From: Virgibacillus_P tibetensis | GTDB lineage: Bacteria; Bacillota; Bacilli; Bacillales; Amphibacillaceae | NCBI RefSeq assembly: GCF_036026595.1 | Contig: NZ_JARZFX010000003.1 | Location: 124,001-188,000, forward strand | Reading direction: 5' to 3' | DNA: 64,000 nt | In this document: in pieces, positions 25,004 through 33,551 of the stretch | Numbering within the stretch: the stretch's first letter is position 1 | How the letters are laid out: every line of letters begins with the position of its first letter | Translations under genes and position numbers: made by a program | The notes under the pieces: model-generated | Databases searched by the model: none | Seen by the model: the letters and a program-made list of their open reading frames with translations, nothing else | Told to the model about the DNA's origin: nothing

Positions 25004-25189
25004 ATGCTGATTGACGAATTAATTACTGTTTATAAATTGGAACGAAAACAAGCGCCTAAGACGATGAACGATTTACTCGATCTTTTTCAAAAAAAGTACA
25101 TTACAGGAGAAATTGATATTAACTATTACCGAAAGATTTATTATTTTTTAAATGAAGAAGGTGCTACTTCCGCCTATGAATTCATCTGA
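25004..25189 (+). CDS. YppF-like small protein
   Basis: A 61-residue soluble, helical protein. LITVYKLERKQAPKTMNDLL, then YITGEIDINYYRKIYYFLN, matches the YppF family of Bacillaceae as I recall it. ATG 25004 follows ggacggaggag. Function unknown. It ends four bases before a good terminator. Confidence 0.75.
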   Translation: MLIDELITVYKLERKQAPKTMNDLLDLFQKKYITGEIDINYYRKIYYFLNEEGATSAYEFI

Positions 25190-25192
25190 CAA

Positions 25193-25213
25193 AAAGTCCT
25201 GTACTAGGGCTTT
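25193..25213 (+). terminator. Terminator after the YppF-like gene
   Basis: AAAGTCCT/AGGGCTTT stem with a five-base loop and seven T. Confidence 0.82.
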
Positions 25214-25292
25214 TTTTGATTTTTTAAATGATTGAAACAGGTTAAATCGGGAAAGATGGATAGTAACTGATTTCAATGAAGGAGGATTCAGT

Positions 25293-26165
25293 ATGGGAAT
25301 GAATAAAAAAAATGGTAAGCTAACACCGCCAGAGCAGCATCAGGACAAGCAGCCAGGAATCGAGTCTAAAATGCATCCGGAACCAGAATATATACGGAAA
25401 AATTATCAAGGAAGCAATAAATTAAAAGGAAAAGTTGCTTTAATTACTGGTGGTGACAGCGGGATTGGTCGAGCAGTCAGTGTCCACTTCGCCAGGGAAG
25501 GTGCTGATGTTGTCATTCTATACTTGGATGAACATGAGGATGCGAAAGAAACAAAAAACTTGGTAGAACTAGAAGGGCAGCAATGCATAACAATCAGTGG
25601 CGATATTGGCAATCATTCGTTCTGTGAAGCAGCAGTTACAGAGACACTTGATAAATTTAAAAAGATTGATATTCTAGTTAATAATGCTGCCGAGCAGCAT
25701 CCACAGGACAGCTTACTGGATATAACCAGCGAGCAATTTGAGAAAACGTTCCGCACAAATATTCAAGGAACATTTAATATGACAAAGGCAACACTACCTA
25801 ATTTAAAAGAAGGCAGTACCATTATAAATACTTCATCAATTACAGCTTATCAAGGCAGTGAGGATCTTATTGATTATTCTGCTACAAAAGGTGCCATCAC
25901 AGCGATGACTCGTTCATTAGCAGGAAACCTGGCTGATCAGGGCATCCGCGTGAATGGTGTAGCCCCAGGACCAATTTGGACCCCTCTCATACCAGCTTCC
26001 TTCAGCAAGGAGAAGGTTGGGTCCTTTGGTGGGAACACGCCTATGAAGCGTCCTGGCCAGCCTCAGGAACTAGCCCCTGCCTACGTATATTTAGCAAGTG
26101 AAGATGCCAGTTATGTATCGGGTCAGATGATCCATGTTAATGGGGGAATTATAGTTGCCGGCTAA
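25293..26165 (+). CDS. SDR-family oxidoreductase (YhdF/GS39-like)
   Basis: A 290-residue short-chain dehydrogenase with the extended N-terminus of the YhdF/YdaD stress group (PEQHQDKQPGIESKMHPEP). Cofactor motif TGGDSGIGR, NNAAEQH (the NNAG variant typical of this group), catalytic Ser in INTSSITAY and Tyr/Lys in DYSATKGA are all intact. Ribosome site gaaggagg precedes ATG 25293. Upstream GGTT-N14-GGATAG weakly resembles a sigma-B promoter, fitting the general-stress role of relatives, but this is tentative. Substrate unknown. Confidence 0.92.
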   Translation: MGMNKKNGKLTPPEQHQDKQPGIESKMHPEPEYIRKNYQGSNKLKGKVALITGGDSGIGRAVSVHFAREGADVVILYLDEHEDAKETKNLVELEGQQCITISGDIGNHSFCEAAVTETLDKFKKIDILVNNAAEQHPQDSLLDITSEQFEKTFRTNIQGTFNMTKATLPNLKEGSTIINTSSITAYQGSEDLIDYSATKGAITAMTRSLAGNLADQGIRVNGVAPGPIWTPLIPASFSKEKVGSFGGNTPMKRPGQPQELAPAYVYLASEDASYVSGQMIHVNGGIIVAG

Positions 26166-26181
26166 AAGGCTTTTATCATCG

Positions 26182-26325
26182 TACGCTGCCCCCGCGCACC
26201 CGCGGGTGGGTTGACATTGCTGCTCGGGAGCAGCGTTGTTAGTCGAAGGAAGTCTCGCTAGTCCCTGAGCGCTGGACGTGGCTGTTTAAGTGTTAGAATT
26301 AATTGCAGCCAAAAATTTCTTACCT
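26182..26325 (-). repeat. Family 2 dispersed structured repeat, copy 1
   Basis: Short copy with CGCGCACCCGCGGGTGGGT, the hairpin GCTGCTC-GG-GAGCAGC, GGAAGTCTCGCTAG and the conserved end GGACGTGGCTGTTTAAGTGT-AGAATTAATTGCA. Orientation is relative. Its right end abuts the A-run of the GH13 gene terminator. Copies 2 and 3 are at 44262-44580 and 54806-55365. Confidence 0.8.
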
Positions 26326-26330
26326 TTAAA

Positions 26331-26363
26331 AAAGACCATTAAACCTGCCGGCTAATGGTCTTT
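26331..26363 (-). terminator. Terminator of the GH13 gene
   Basis: Perfect 11-base arms AAAGACCATTA and TAATGGTCTTT; on the minus strand it is followed by seven T. It also lies at the end of the SDR transcript. Confidence 0.85.
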
Positions 26364-26393
26364 CTCTTTCGTATTGGTAATCTCTCAAGTCTG

Positions 26394-27887
26394 TTATACT
26401 GATTGTTTTTTCTGTTTTCTACTTAACATAAAAATAACAATTATAAATAGTAGAAAAACCCCAGCAACAAAGCCAATAAACAGCCAGTTTAAACCGGTAT
26501 CCGGCTCTATAACGAAAACTTCAGCTTTTTCACGTGCCAATCCTATCTTAAATTCCCCGCGGTCATTCTCACGAACTATGTTATCTCCCAGGTAGCCCCT
26601 TAACTGCATCCCAGAATCAATTCCAGTAACAGAAACTGCTTGAGACTCCTCATCATTATTGATTGCAATATACATCGTTTCATCTTCATAAGTTCGCTTA
26701 AATACACTCATTGCTCCACTGGAACCTACTATTTCAAAGTCTCCATAAGATAAAACTGGAAAGTTAGCACGAAGAGAGGATATTCGATTATGAAATTCTT
26801 TTAAATCCGAATCTCCACTGTTAAATTGTACAATCCGTTGCGCTTCTTCTGCATCAGCTCCATACATGGGAATTTCTGACCCCTGGAATATGGAAGGTAC
26901 CCCAGGTGTTGTATACATATATGTTAACGCTAATGACCAGGTAGTTAATGCGTTACGCCCATTTTCTGCAAATGCCTGAGTAAATCGCTTCGTATACTTG
27001 TCATCCACATACAGCAATCCTCCGTATTGGTCATTATCTTCCCATGCTTCATATAAGTCTGACACAGGGTTTCCCGCTTCAGAGAAAACGTCATTCATTG
27101 ACTCAAAGAGCATGTTGTTATCAATCGCCTGAATAGCTGTGTTTTCTTTTAGATGTTCCGTATCTGCATCTTTATCCAAAATGTCTCCCAGCAAATAAAA
27201 GTCCGGATCCAGCCCTTTAATATGTGTGGTAAAATTTTCAAGAAATGATTCCGATGCTTGATCAGCTGCATGCAACTTGAACCCATCTATATTAGTTTCT
27301 TCCATCCAGTAAGCAGCTGCTTCAATCAGATAGTCTTCTACTTCCTCGTTGTCTTGATTTAATACGACTATACCGTCTGCCCAATCGGCAGTTAAATCAT
27401 TGCTCTCTGAAAACCAATCGCTCTTTTCAGGATCGGTAACCAAGGGATGACTAGCTGAAACATAATTTATTACAAATTCAAGTACTATCTTCATGTCTCT
27501 TTTATGCGCTTCCTCTACCAATGTGTTGAGATCTTCCATCGTACCAAATTGCTCCTCTAATTCGAATAAGTCTTCTATCCAATAACCATGATAGCCATCC
27601 GGTGCATTTTCCATGATTGGAGAAAGAGTCAGTGTAGTGGAACCTAGCTCGTCAAATGTATCTAATTTTGCAATAATGCCTTGAAGATCCCCACCTTGAT
27701 AAGCAGTGGGATCATCAACTCTCACCTGTTTATCAAGGCTGTAGTCACCATTATTGTAGCGATCCACTACGATGTTATAAATAATTTCCTCTTGCAGCTG
27801 TTCATCTTCTTCAGCTGCTACAACAATGGATTCTATAGTTAACGTGGCCAGCACGATCGTCACAAGCAGGAATGCCATCTTTTTCAT
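26394..27887 (-). CDS. Membrane-anchored GH13 alpha-amylase-like pseudoenzyme
   Basis: A 497-residue exported protein: signal residues 1-24, GH13 barrel at about 35-400, beta-sandwich at about 400-460, transmembrane helix at about 466-490 with a basic tail (SRKQKKQSV). It keeps the family frame (IIYNIVVDRYNNGD, YQGGDLQGI, DGYHGYWIEDLFE). The nucleophile position in region II is His206 (DGFKLHAAD; normally Asp, with Arg204 now Lys). The acid/base Glu is Asp235 (LLGDILDK). The region IV NHD is missing (YVDDKYTK). Region I NH is NY. All catalytic positions are changed, so glycosidase activity is unlikely. It may bind glycans or act as scaffold (inference). Confidence 0.88.
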   Translation of the reverse strand: MKKMAFLLVTIVLATLTIESIVVAAEEDEQLQEEIIYNIVVDRYNNGDYSLDKQVRVDDPTAYQGGDLQGIIAKLDTFDELGSTTLTLSPIMENAPDGYHGYWIEDLFELEEQFGTMEDLNTLVEEAHKRDMKIVLEFVINYVSASHPLVTDPEKSDWFSESNDLTADWADGIVVLNQDNEEVEDYLIEAAAYWMEETNIDGFKLHAADQASESFLENFTTHIKGLDPDFYLLGDILDKDADTEHLKENTAIQAIDNNMLFESMNDVFSEAGNPVSDLYEAWEDNDQYGGLLYVDDKYTKRFTQAFAENGRNALTTWSLALTYMYTTPGVPSIFQGSEIPMYGADAEEAQRIVQFNSGDSDLKEFHNRISSLRANFPVLSYGDFEIVGSSGAMSVFKRTYEDETMYIAINNDEESQAVSVTGIDSGMQLRGYLGDNIVRENDRGEFKIGLAREKAEVFVIEPDTGLNWLFIGFVAGVFLLFIIVIFMLSRKQKKQSV

Positions 27888-28092
27888 AATTGTTCCCCCA
27901 ACATTTTAATATTAGTTCTTGTTCTATTATTAACCTTCCACTAAAATAGTCAATAATAATAAGGATATTGTTGAAAATACTTCATATTTTGCCCTTGGAA
28001 ACTCTTTTCGTTGACCAAGGCTGAAATCTGCAAAAAAAAATCGCCCCCAACTATAGAGGAGGCAACTTTTAACTCACAATTATTTCATTTTA

Positions 28093-28455
28093 TTACATTG
28101 GTAAACGCCAAAAACCAAGGACTAATGTAATCACTAGAGCAATTAGGAGTTGAATCCACATGCTTTTTACTTGTTTACCTTTGCCGCCTTTAACAAGTAT
28201 CATTTCCAGTGCAGCAATAACCCAAACACCTGCAAGGGCCTTAACGATCGCTTCAGGCATATAGCTGCTTAGTCCTTCAGTTGTAAAATAGTTAGTAATA
28301 AGACTTCCACCGGTGTATAAAATAAATAAGTAGTCAAGTCGTAATATCATATGAACGATCTTTGCTGGTTTAGCTTTTCCTTGTTTGTACATCATAAGAG
28401 CTACAATAAATAGAATTAATGCAAGAACCCATGCTGTAATATGCATATGCGTCAT
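28093..28455 (-). CDS. yisL: YisL-family membrane protein (DUF1516)
   Basis: A 120-residue protein with four transmembrane helices: MTHMHITAWVLALILFIVAL, LDYLFILYTGGSLI, IVKALAGVWVIAALEMILV and WIQLLIALVITLVLGFW. The sequence matches the YisL family (DUF1516) of Bacillaceae, whose function is unknown. ATG 28455 follows aaggaggaaac. Stands alone between the GH13 gene and rocD. Confidence 0.9.
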   Translation of the reverse strand: MTHMHITAWVLALILFIVALMMYKQGKAKPAKIVHMILRLDYLFILYTGGSLITNYFTTEGLSSYMPEAIVKALAGVWVIAALEMILVKGGKGKQVKSMWIQLLIALVITLVLGFWRLPM

Positions 28456-28616
28456 TCATGTTTCCTCCTTGTTCAATTAGCTATCAATATCATATCATAC
28501 CATGAAAGGGTTAAAAAATCATATGTATCAATTCTGTACACTGTATAAGAAGTAATAATTAAACAAACCTGTTATACTTAATTTGACGTTCATTTTTTAA
28601 AATTCGGAGGGATAGT

Positions 28617-29813
28617 ATGGTTAATAACAGCCAGGGAATTATCGACCAAACACAGGAATATGGAGCAAAGAATTATCATCCGCTCCCTGTTGTGATAGCT
28701 AAAGCTGAGGGTGTCTGGGTTGAAGATCCGGAAGGCAATCGTTATATGGATATGCTGAGTGCATATTCAGCTGTAAACCAAGGTCATCGCCACCCAAAGA
28801 TTATCGATGCACTAAAAAAACAAGCAGACGCAGTTACACTAACCTCACGAGCTTTTCATAATGATCAACTGGGGCCGTGGTATGAGAAGATCTGTAAACT
28901 AACTAATAAAGAAATGGCACTGCCAATGAATACAGGAGCTGAAGCAGTTGAAACGGCTGTTAAAACAGCAAGACGCTGGGCCTATGATGTAAAGGGAGTT
29001 GCAGAAAACAAGGCAGAAATCATCGCATGCGAAGGTAACTTCCATGGTAGAACAATGACTGCTGTCTCCCTATCATCAGAAGCAGAATACAAACGCGGAT
29101 TCGGACCTATGCTGCCTGGTATTAAGATTATTCCTTATGGAGACCTTGAAGCATTAAAAGCAGCTATAAACGAAAATACAGCAGGGTTTTTATTTGAACC
29201 AATTCAAGGCGAAGCAGGTATTATTATACCTCCAGAAGGTTTCTTGAAAGAAGCATATGATGTATGTAAAGAAAACAACGTTCTCTATATTGCTGATGAA
29301 ATTCAAGCAGGATTAGCGCGCAGTGGTAAGATGTTCGCTTGTGACTGGGAGGATGTAACACCAGATATCCTGATCCTTGGAAAAGCATTAGGTGGCGGTG
29401 TCTTCCCAATCTCTTGTATCGTTGCAAACAGAGATATTCTTGGTGTATTCAATCCGGGCTCTCATGGCTCAACATTTGGTGGAAATCCTTTAGCTTGTGC
29501 AGTATCCACTGCTTCATTAGAAGTACTGGAAGAAGAGAAGCTTGCTGATCGTTCATTGGAACTTGGTAATTATATGATGGAAGAATTAAAAAGTATCGAT
29601 AACCCCATCATTAACGAGGTTCGTGGAAAAGGGCTGTTTATCGGTGTTGAACTCACTGAAGCGGCACGTCCTTATTGTGAAGCATTAAAAGAAAAGGGCA
29701 TACTTTGCAAAGAAACACATGAAAATGTCATTCGTTTTGCTCCACCTCTTGTTATTAAAAAAGAAGATCTGGAGTGGGCCCTAAACCATATTAAAGATGT
29801 ATTAAAAGCCTAA
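28617..29813 (+). CDS. rocD: Ornithine--oxo-acid aminotransferase
   Basis: Class III PLP-dependent aminotransferase, 398 residues. It converts ornithine and 2-oxoglutarate to glutamate semialdehyde and glutamate in arginine/ornithine catabolism. The PLP lysine is in LILGKALGGGVFP (near 255), with NTGAEAVETAVK for phosphate binding and YIADEIQAGL with the conserved Asp. ATG 28617 follows cggaggg. A single-gene unit here; rocA, rocE, rocF and rocR are not in the window. YisL-to-rocD divergence leaves 160 bp for promoters. Confidence 0.95.
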   Translation: MVNNSQGIIDQTQEYGAKNYHPLPVVIAKAEGVWVEDPEGNRYMDMLSAYSAVNQGHRHPKIIDALKKQADAVTLTSRAFHNDQLGPWYEKICKLTNKEMALPMNTGAEAVETAVKTARRWAYDVKGVAENKAEIIACEGNFHGRTMTAVSLSSEAEYKRGFGPMLPGIKIIPYGDLEALKAAINENTAGFLFEPIQGEAGIIIPPEGFLKEAYDVCKENNVLYIADEIQAGLARSGKMFACDWEDVTPDILILGKALGGGVFPISCIVANRDILGVFNPGSHGSTFGGNPLACAVSTASLEVLEEEKLADRSLELGNYMMEELKSIDNPIINEVRGKGLFIGVELTEAARPYCEALKEKGILCKETHENVIRFAPPLVIKKEDLEWALNHIKDVLKA

Positions 29814-29857
29814 CTACTACCTCTCTATGTTACACATATGAAACAGCATAAATTAGC

Positions 29858-29884
29858 AGCCTAAATCGCATATCGATTTAGGCT
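29858..29884 (+). terminator. Terminator of rocD
   Basis: Perfect 11-base arms AGCCTAAATCG and CGATTTAGGCT with a five-base loop, then TTTTC. Confidence 0.85.
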
Positions 29885-29987
29885 TTTCTAATTCTAGTTG
29901 TAGTTTTCCTCAACCTTCTCTGCATATGACTTAGTTATTTATATTGTTATTTCATCTGCTGTTTTAGTTTGTAAAATAGACACAGAA

Positions 29988-31718
29988 CTAATTTGGTACA
30001 ATAGGAAGTAAAACATGAGACGGGTACTCTCTTTGATGATAGATTTTCTGTGTCGCCTTTACCATATCGACTGTGTCTGCCGTTGTTTTACCCGTATTCG
30101 GGTTAACATCATATCTTGGGAAGTCACTTGATGCAATTTCAATTCGTATCGAGTGCCCAGGCAGGAATACGTTACTCGTTGCCCATAAATCAATCTCATA
30201 TTTAACAACTTCACCAGTTAAGCCTGGTTGTACTTCCTTGTCATATCTGTACTTCGCACGAATAATTCCATCCGTTAGATTGTAGGCTCTCCCATCTGGA
30301 AAAACATCGACCAATTTAGCTGTGAAATCCGTATCCTTTGCATCTGTGGAAGCCCATAATACAACCTTAATCCATCCAGTTACTTCTAATGGCATTACCA
30401 AAGGTTCAGTAGTATATACAAGTACATCGTCTCTTTTCTCTATCTCCTTTTGATCGTATGGACCCGCACCTCTGCCATTATAAAATAACACGCCCCCACC
30501 ATTCGTCGGCACAGGGTTTTCCGGATCGTGCGTATACTGATCATGCCGCTCATCTTCAGGAGGCACAGTTGTTAAGCTGCCAGAAGATAGATCAATATTT
30601 GAGCGTCCATCACTGTGAAAATAATATGGTGTGTTTTCCGTACGCTTAAGTGGCCATTCTTTTTCCGAACGCCACTCATTGGTACCCATTACAAAAATTT
30701 TCACCGGATCTTCACTGTTTGCAGGTGATTCTTTATCCTCTTTTAACCAATGATTGAACCATTGAATGTGAAGTGAAGTAATATCATCTTTGCCATCAAT
30801 CGAAGTTCCGGCACTATCTATACCAAAAGAACGTTCCCCGAGTTCAGAGTGAAACATCCCATGGCCCCATGGACCTATAATTAACTTTTGATTTGTGTTC
30901 GATTCACTCATTTGTTCATAATTTAATAATGTCTGACCAAGAAAATTATCATACCAGCCTGCAAGATGATAGGCAGGTAAGTCTATTACACCCAGATCTT
31001 TATAACTGGCATTTGAAAGTGCCTTCTTATTAAATTCCTGTTTAATATACGTGCTGTAAATCTCCCTGAGTTCCGGATGCTTCATGACAGGAGGCCATTC
31101 TTTAAATGGGGTATATGTATGCCATTGTTCAATCTTGTTTAAATCACTCTTTATTTCTTTAATCGTTTCGGCATATTCGCTTCCCTGTTTTCTCTTTAAA
31201 TAATCAGGAGCTATAGAGTCCAACACCCATGTTTCTGCAGCGGCCAGTTCCATTACACCATTTTTCCCGAAAGCCTCTTTAAATATATTTCCGGTCATCG
31301 CTGGAAAGATTGCTTTTAAAGATGGAGGGCGTTCCATCATGGCGTATAATTGTGTAAAAGCATAATAGGATAAACCAAACATCCCTACCTTCCCATTAGA
31401 ATAAGGTAGTCTGGCAGCCCATTCTACCGTATCAAAACCATCTTTACCTTCTTGCGCAAACGGTTCAAATTCCCCTTCAGAGGCAAAACGTCCTCTTACG
31501 TCCTGAATGATTACTGCGTATCCCTCCATAGCCAATTTTATAGGATCAATATACCGATGAGAAAAATCAGGAAGGTTCTTATTATAAGGTAATCGAGACA
31601 AAAGAATAGGGTACTTACCAGCCTCGGATGGACGGTAGACATTCGCATACAGCGTAACCCCATCCCTAACAGTGCATGGAACTTCTCTATCTATAAGTAT
31701 CTGTTTAATTTCAGTCAC
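29988..31718 (-). CDS. CocE/NonD-family hydrolase (X-Pro dipeptidyl-peptidase-like)
   Basis: A 576-residue hydrolase of the cocaine esterase/X-Pro dipeptidyl-peptidase family. The alpha/beta core (about 1-330) has VIQDVRGRFASEGEF (oxyanion region) and the nucleophile motif GMFGLSYYA (Ser near 117). The C-terminal jelly-roll domain (about 340-570) includes LEVTGWIKVVLWASTDAKDTDF and HSIRIEIASSDFPRYD. No signal peptide. Length is typical. The physiological substrate is unknown (esters, acylated amines or peptides). It lies downstream of the carnitine operon on the same strand but beyond a terminator, so a role in freeing carnitine from acyl-carnitine is speculation. Confidence 0.9.
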   Translation of the reverse strand: MTEIKQILIDREVPCTVRDGVTLYANVYRPSEAGKYPILLSRLPYNKNLPDFSHRYIDPIKLAMEGYAVIIQDVRGRFASEGEFEPFAQEGKDGFDTVEWAARLPYSNGKVGMFGLSYYAFTQLYAMMERPPSLKAIFPAMTGNIFKEAFGKNGVMELAAAETWVLDSIAPDYLKRKQGSEYAETIKEIKSDLNKIEQWHTYTPFKEWPPVMKHPELREIYSTYIKQEFNKKALSNASYKDLGVIDLPAYHLAGWYDNFLGQTLLNYEQMSESNTNQKLIIGPWGHGMFHSELGERSFGIDSAGTSIDGKDDITSLHIQWFNHWLKEDKESPANSEDPVKIFVMGTNEWRSEKEWPLKRTENTPYYFHSDGRSNIDLSSGSLTTVPPEDERHDQYTHDPENPVPTNGGGVLFYNGRGAGPYDQKEIEKRDDVLVYTTEPLVMPLEVTGWIKVVLWASTDAKDTDFTAKLVDVFPDGRAYNLTDGIIRAKYRYDKEVQPGLTGEVVKYEIDLWATSNVFLPGHSIRIEIASSDFPRYDVNPNTGKTTADTVDMVKATQKIYHQREYPSHVLLPIVPN

Positions 31719-31787
31719 TATTATCTTCCTTTCCTATTAACAGTTGTTCAAACGTTTGATTATTAAAAATTCCCCGTATAAAAAGAT

Positions 31788-31816
31788 GTCTGTGCTGACA
31801 AACTGTCAACACAGAC
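31788..31816 (-). terminator. Terminator of the carnitine operon
   Basis: GTCTGTGCTGACA pairs with TGTCAACACAGAC (one mismatch) with a three-base loop; minus-strand T-tract atcttttta. It lies 11 bases past the binding-protein gene. Confidence 0.85.
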
Positions 31817-31827
31817 TTATCCTGTAC

Positions 31828-32691
31828 TTATTTACCAAGCATCTCATCTACTTTATCCTGGTTATTATCAATCCAGTTTTGAGCTACTTCTTCCGGTTCC
31901 ATATCTTCTTCATCAATTTGTACAATCATATCTTCCACATCATCGATCGGAATACTCCAGTTACTTAAGAATTCGTATGCATCAGGAGCATTTTCTTTTA
32001 ACTCACTGTTGGTAATTACATGGACAGAAGCTGTTTCGAAGTAGCCTTGGTCCTCTTCAATAATTTTTATGTCAAACTTGTTGAACATGGTATGTGGGCG
32101 CCATCCGTAAAAGACAACTGGTTCCTCATTCTCCATTTTACGCATAGCCTGTGCAATCATTCCGCCTTCAGAAGAATTAACCTGCTTTATATCCAGTTCG
32201 TACCCTTCAATTAGGTCATCAATAATTGCTGTTACACTTGCACCGTCTTCTATACCGTACATTTCATTATCAAACAAGTCTTCTTTTCCCTTTATATCAG
32301 CAATTGAATTAATATCTTCCATATACGTTGGGACGACCCAGCCAGCATCAGCCTCCGGATAGCTTACAGCAGTATCCACAATTGAATCACCATATTTATC
32401 TAAATACGTTTCATGAACTGGAAGCCATGCATCCATAAATACATCAATATCTCCACGCGAAAGACCAATATAAGTACTTCCGGCATCAGCCTGGGTCTGT
32501 TCTACGTTATAGCCCATGTCCTGCAAAATAAGACTTGCAACTTCTGTTGGTGGTACTGTACTTGTCCATGGTGTTACACCAAATGTAATTGTTTTCCCGT
32601 TACCCTCTTCATTCGCTGAACTATCTTCACCCTGTGAACAACCAACAATTAATGTTAATAATAATATTGTAGTAAATAATATTTTTTTCAT
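31828..32691 (-). CDS. opuAC: Quaternary amine ABC transporter, substrate-binding lipoprotein
   Basis: A 287-residue OpuAC/ProX-type lipoprotein (lipobox LIVGC, Cys18). Aromatic-cage tryptophans expected for trimethylammonium ligands are visible in GVTPWTSTVPP, DAWLPVHETYL and FYGWRPHTMF. Start is ATG 32691 after gaggag. Last gene of the operon, after permease and ATPase genes. Glycine betaine, choline or carnitine are all possible from the fold. Linkage with carnitine-degrading enzymes makes carnitine or a related betaine the most likely substrate (inference). Confidence 0.92.
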   Translation of the reverse strand: MKKILFTTILLLTLIVGCSQGEDSSANEEGNGKTITFGVTPWTSTVPPTEVASLILQDMGYNVEQTQADAGSTYIGLSRGDIDVFMDAWLPVHETYLDKYGDSIVDTAVSYPEADAGWVVPTYMEDINSIADIKGKEDLFDNEMYGIEDGASVTAIIDDLIEGYELDIKQVNSSEGGMIAQAMRKMENEEPVVFYGWRPHTMFNKFDIKIIEEDQGYFETASVHVITNSELKENAPDAYEFLSNWSIPIDDVEDMIVQIDEEDMEPEEVAQNWIDNNQDKVDEMLGK

Positions 32692-32720
32692 TTTAACTCT
32701 CCTCATTAGATAGTTATTTG

Positions 32721-33551
32721 TTATAATTTTTGACCTAAACTTTGCGTAATTCGATCCAGAATTATTGCTACAACAACAATTGCTAGACCACCGGTTAATC
32801 CAAGACCAACATTAACAGTTGAAATTCCAGTTAGCACAGAAGAACCAAGCCCAGGGGCTCCAATCATCGATGCAACCACGGCCATGGAAAGGGCTAGCAT
32901 GATCGTTTGATTAATACCTGCCATAATTGTCGGGATGGCTAGGGGTAGTTGAACTTTAAATAATAATTGTCCAGAAGTACTACCAAATGCCCTCGATGCC
33001 TCAACTACTTCCCCAGGGACCTGCGTTATTCCTAATCTAGTCATTCTTACTGCCGGTGGTGTTGCAAAAACAAATGTTGCAATTACTGCTGGTACACCGC
33101 CCAGACCAAATAGTAGAATTGCTGGAATCAAGTAAACAAAAATAGGTAAGGTCTGCATGAAATCCAATACTGGTCTTACAATTTGATCTATAATTTTATT
33201 TTTTGCACTCAGAATTCCAACTGGAACTCCAATAATCACTGATATAATTGTACTAACGATAACGATTGCAACTGTTTGCATTGTCTCTACCCAAAGGTCT
33301 ACAGAACCTAAGTAAATGCAACCAATCAACGTAAATAATGCGATGCCCTTTCCCGAAATTTTCCAAGCTATTAAAATTAATAAAATAGTGAAAAGCTCTG
33401 GTGGGATAGCAATAAGCAAATTCGTAACCCCATCCACGAAGGAGCGAAGTGCTAAACTGATGCTATCAAAAAAACCGCTCATTTCAGGAAGTAACCACCC
33501 ATTAACAAAATTGTTTGTCCACTCTTCTAGTGGGAAATGGAAATAATTCAT
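32721..33551 (-). CDS. opuAB: Quaternary amine ABC transporter, permease
   Basis: A 276-residue permease of the OpuAB/ProW type with about seven helices. The ATPase-coupling EAA-like loop is EVVEASRAFGSTSGQLLFKVQLP. ATG 33551 overlaps the opuAA stop by four bases (ATGA), so they are translationally coupled. Unlike ProW, it has only a short N-terminal tail before the first helix. It works with the 31828 lipoprotein and the 33548 ATPase at the membrane. Confidence 0.94.
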   Translation of the reverse strand: MNYFHFPLEEWTNNFVNGWLLPEMSGFFDSISLALRSFVDGVTNLLIAIPPELFTILLILIAWKISGKGIALFTLIGCIYLGSVDLWVETMQTVAIVIVSTIISVIIGVPVGILSAKNKIIDQIVRPVLDFMQTLPIFVYLIPAILLFGLGGVPAVIATFVFATPPAVRMTRLGITQVPGEVVEASRAFGSTSGQLLFKVQLPLAIPTIMAGINQTIMLALSMAVVASMIGAPGLGSSVLTGISTVNVGLGLTGGLAIVVVAIILDRITQSLGQKL

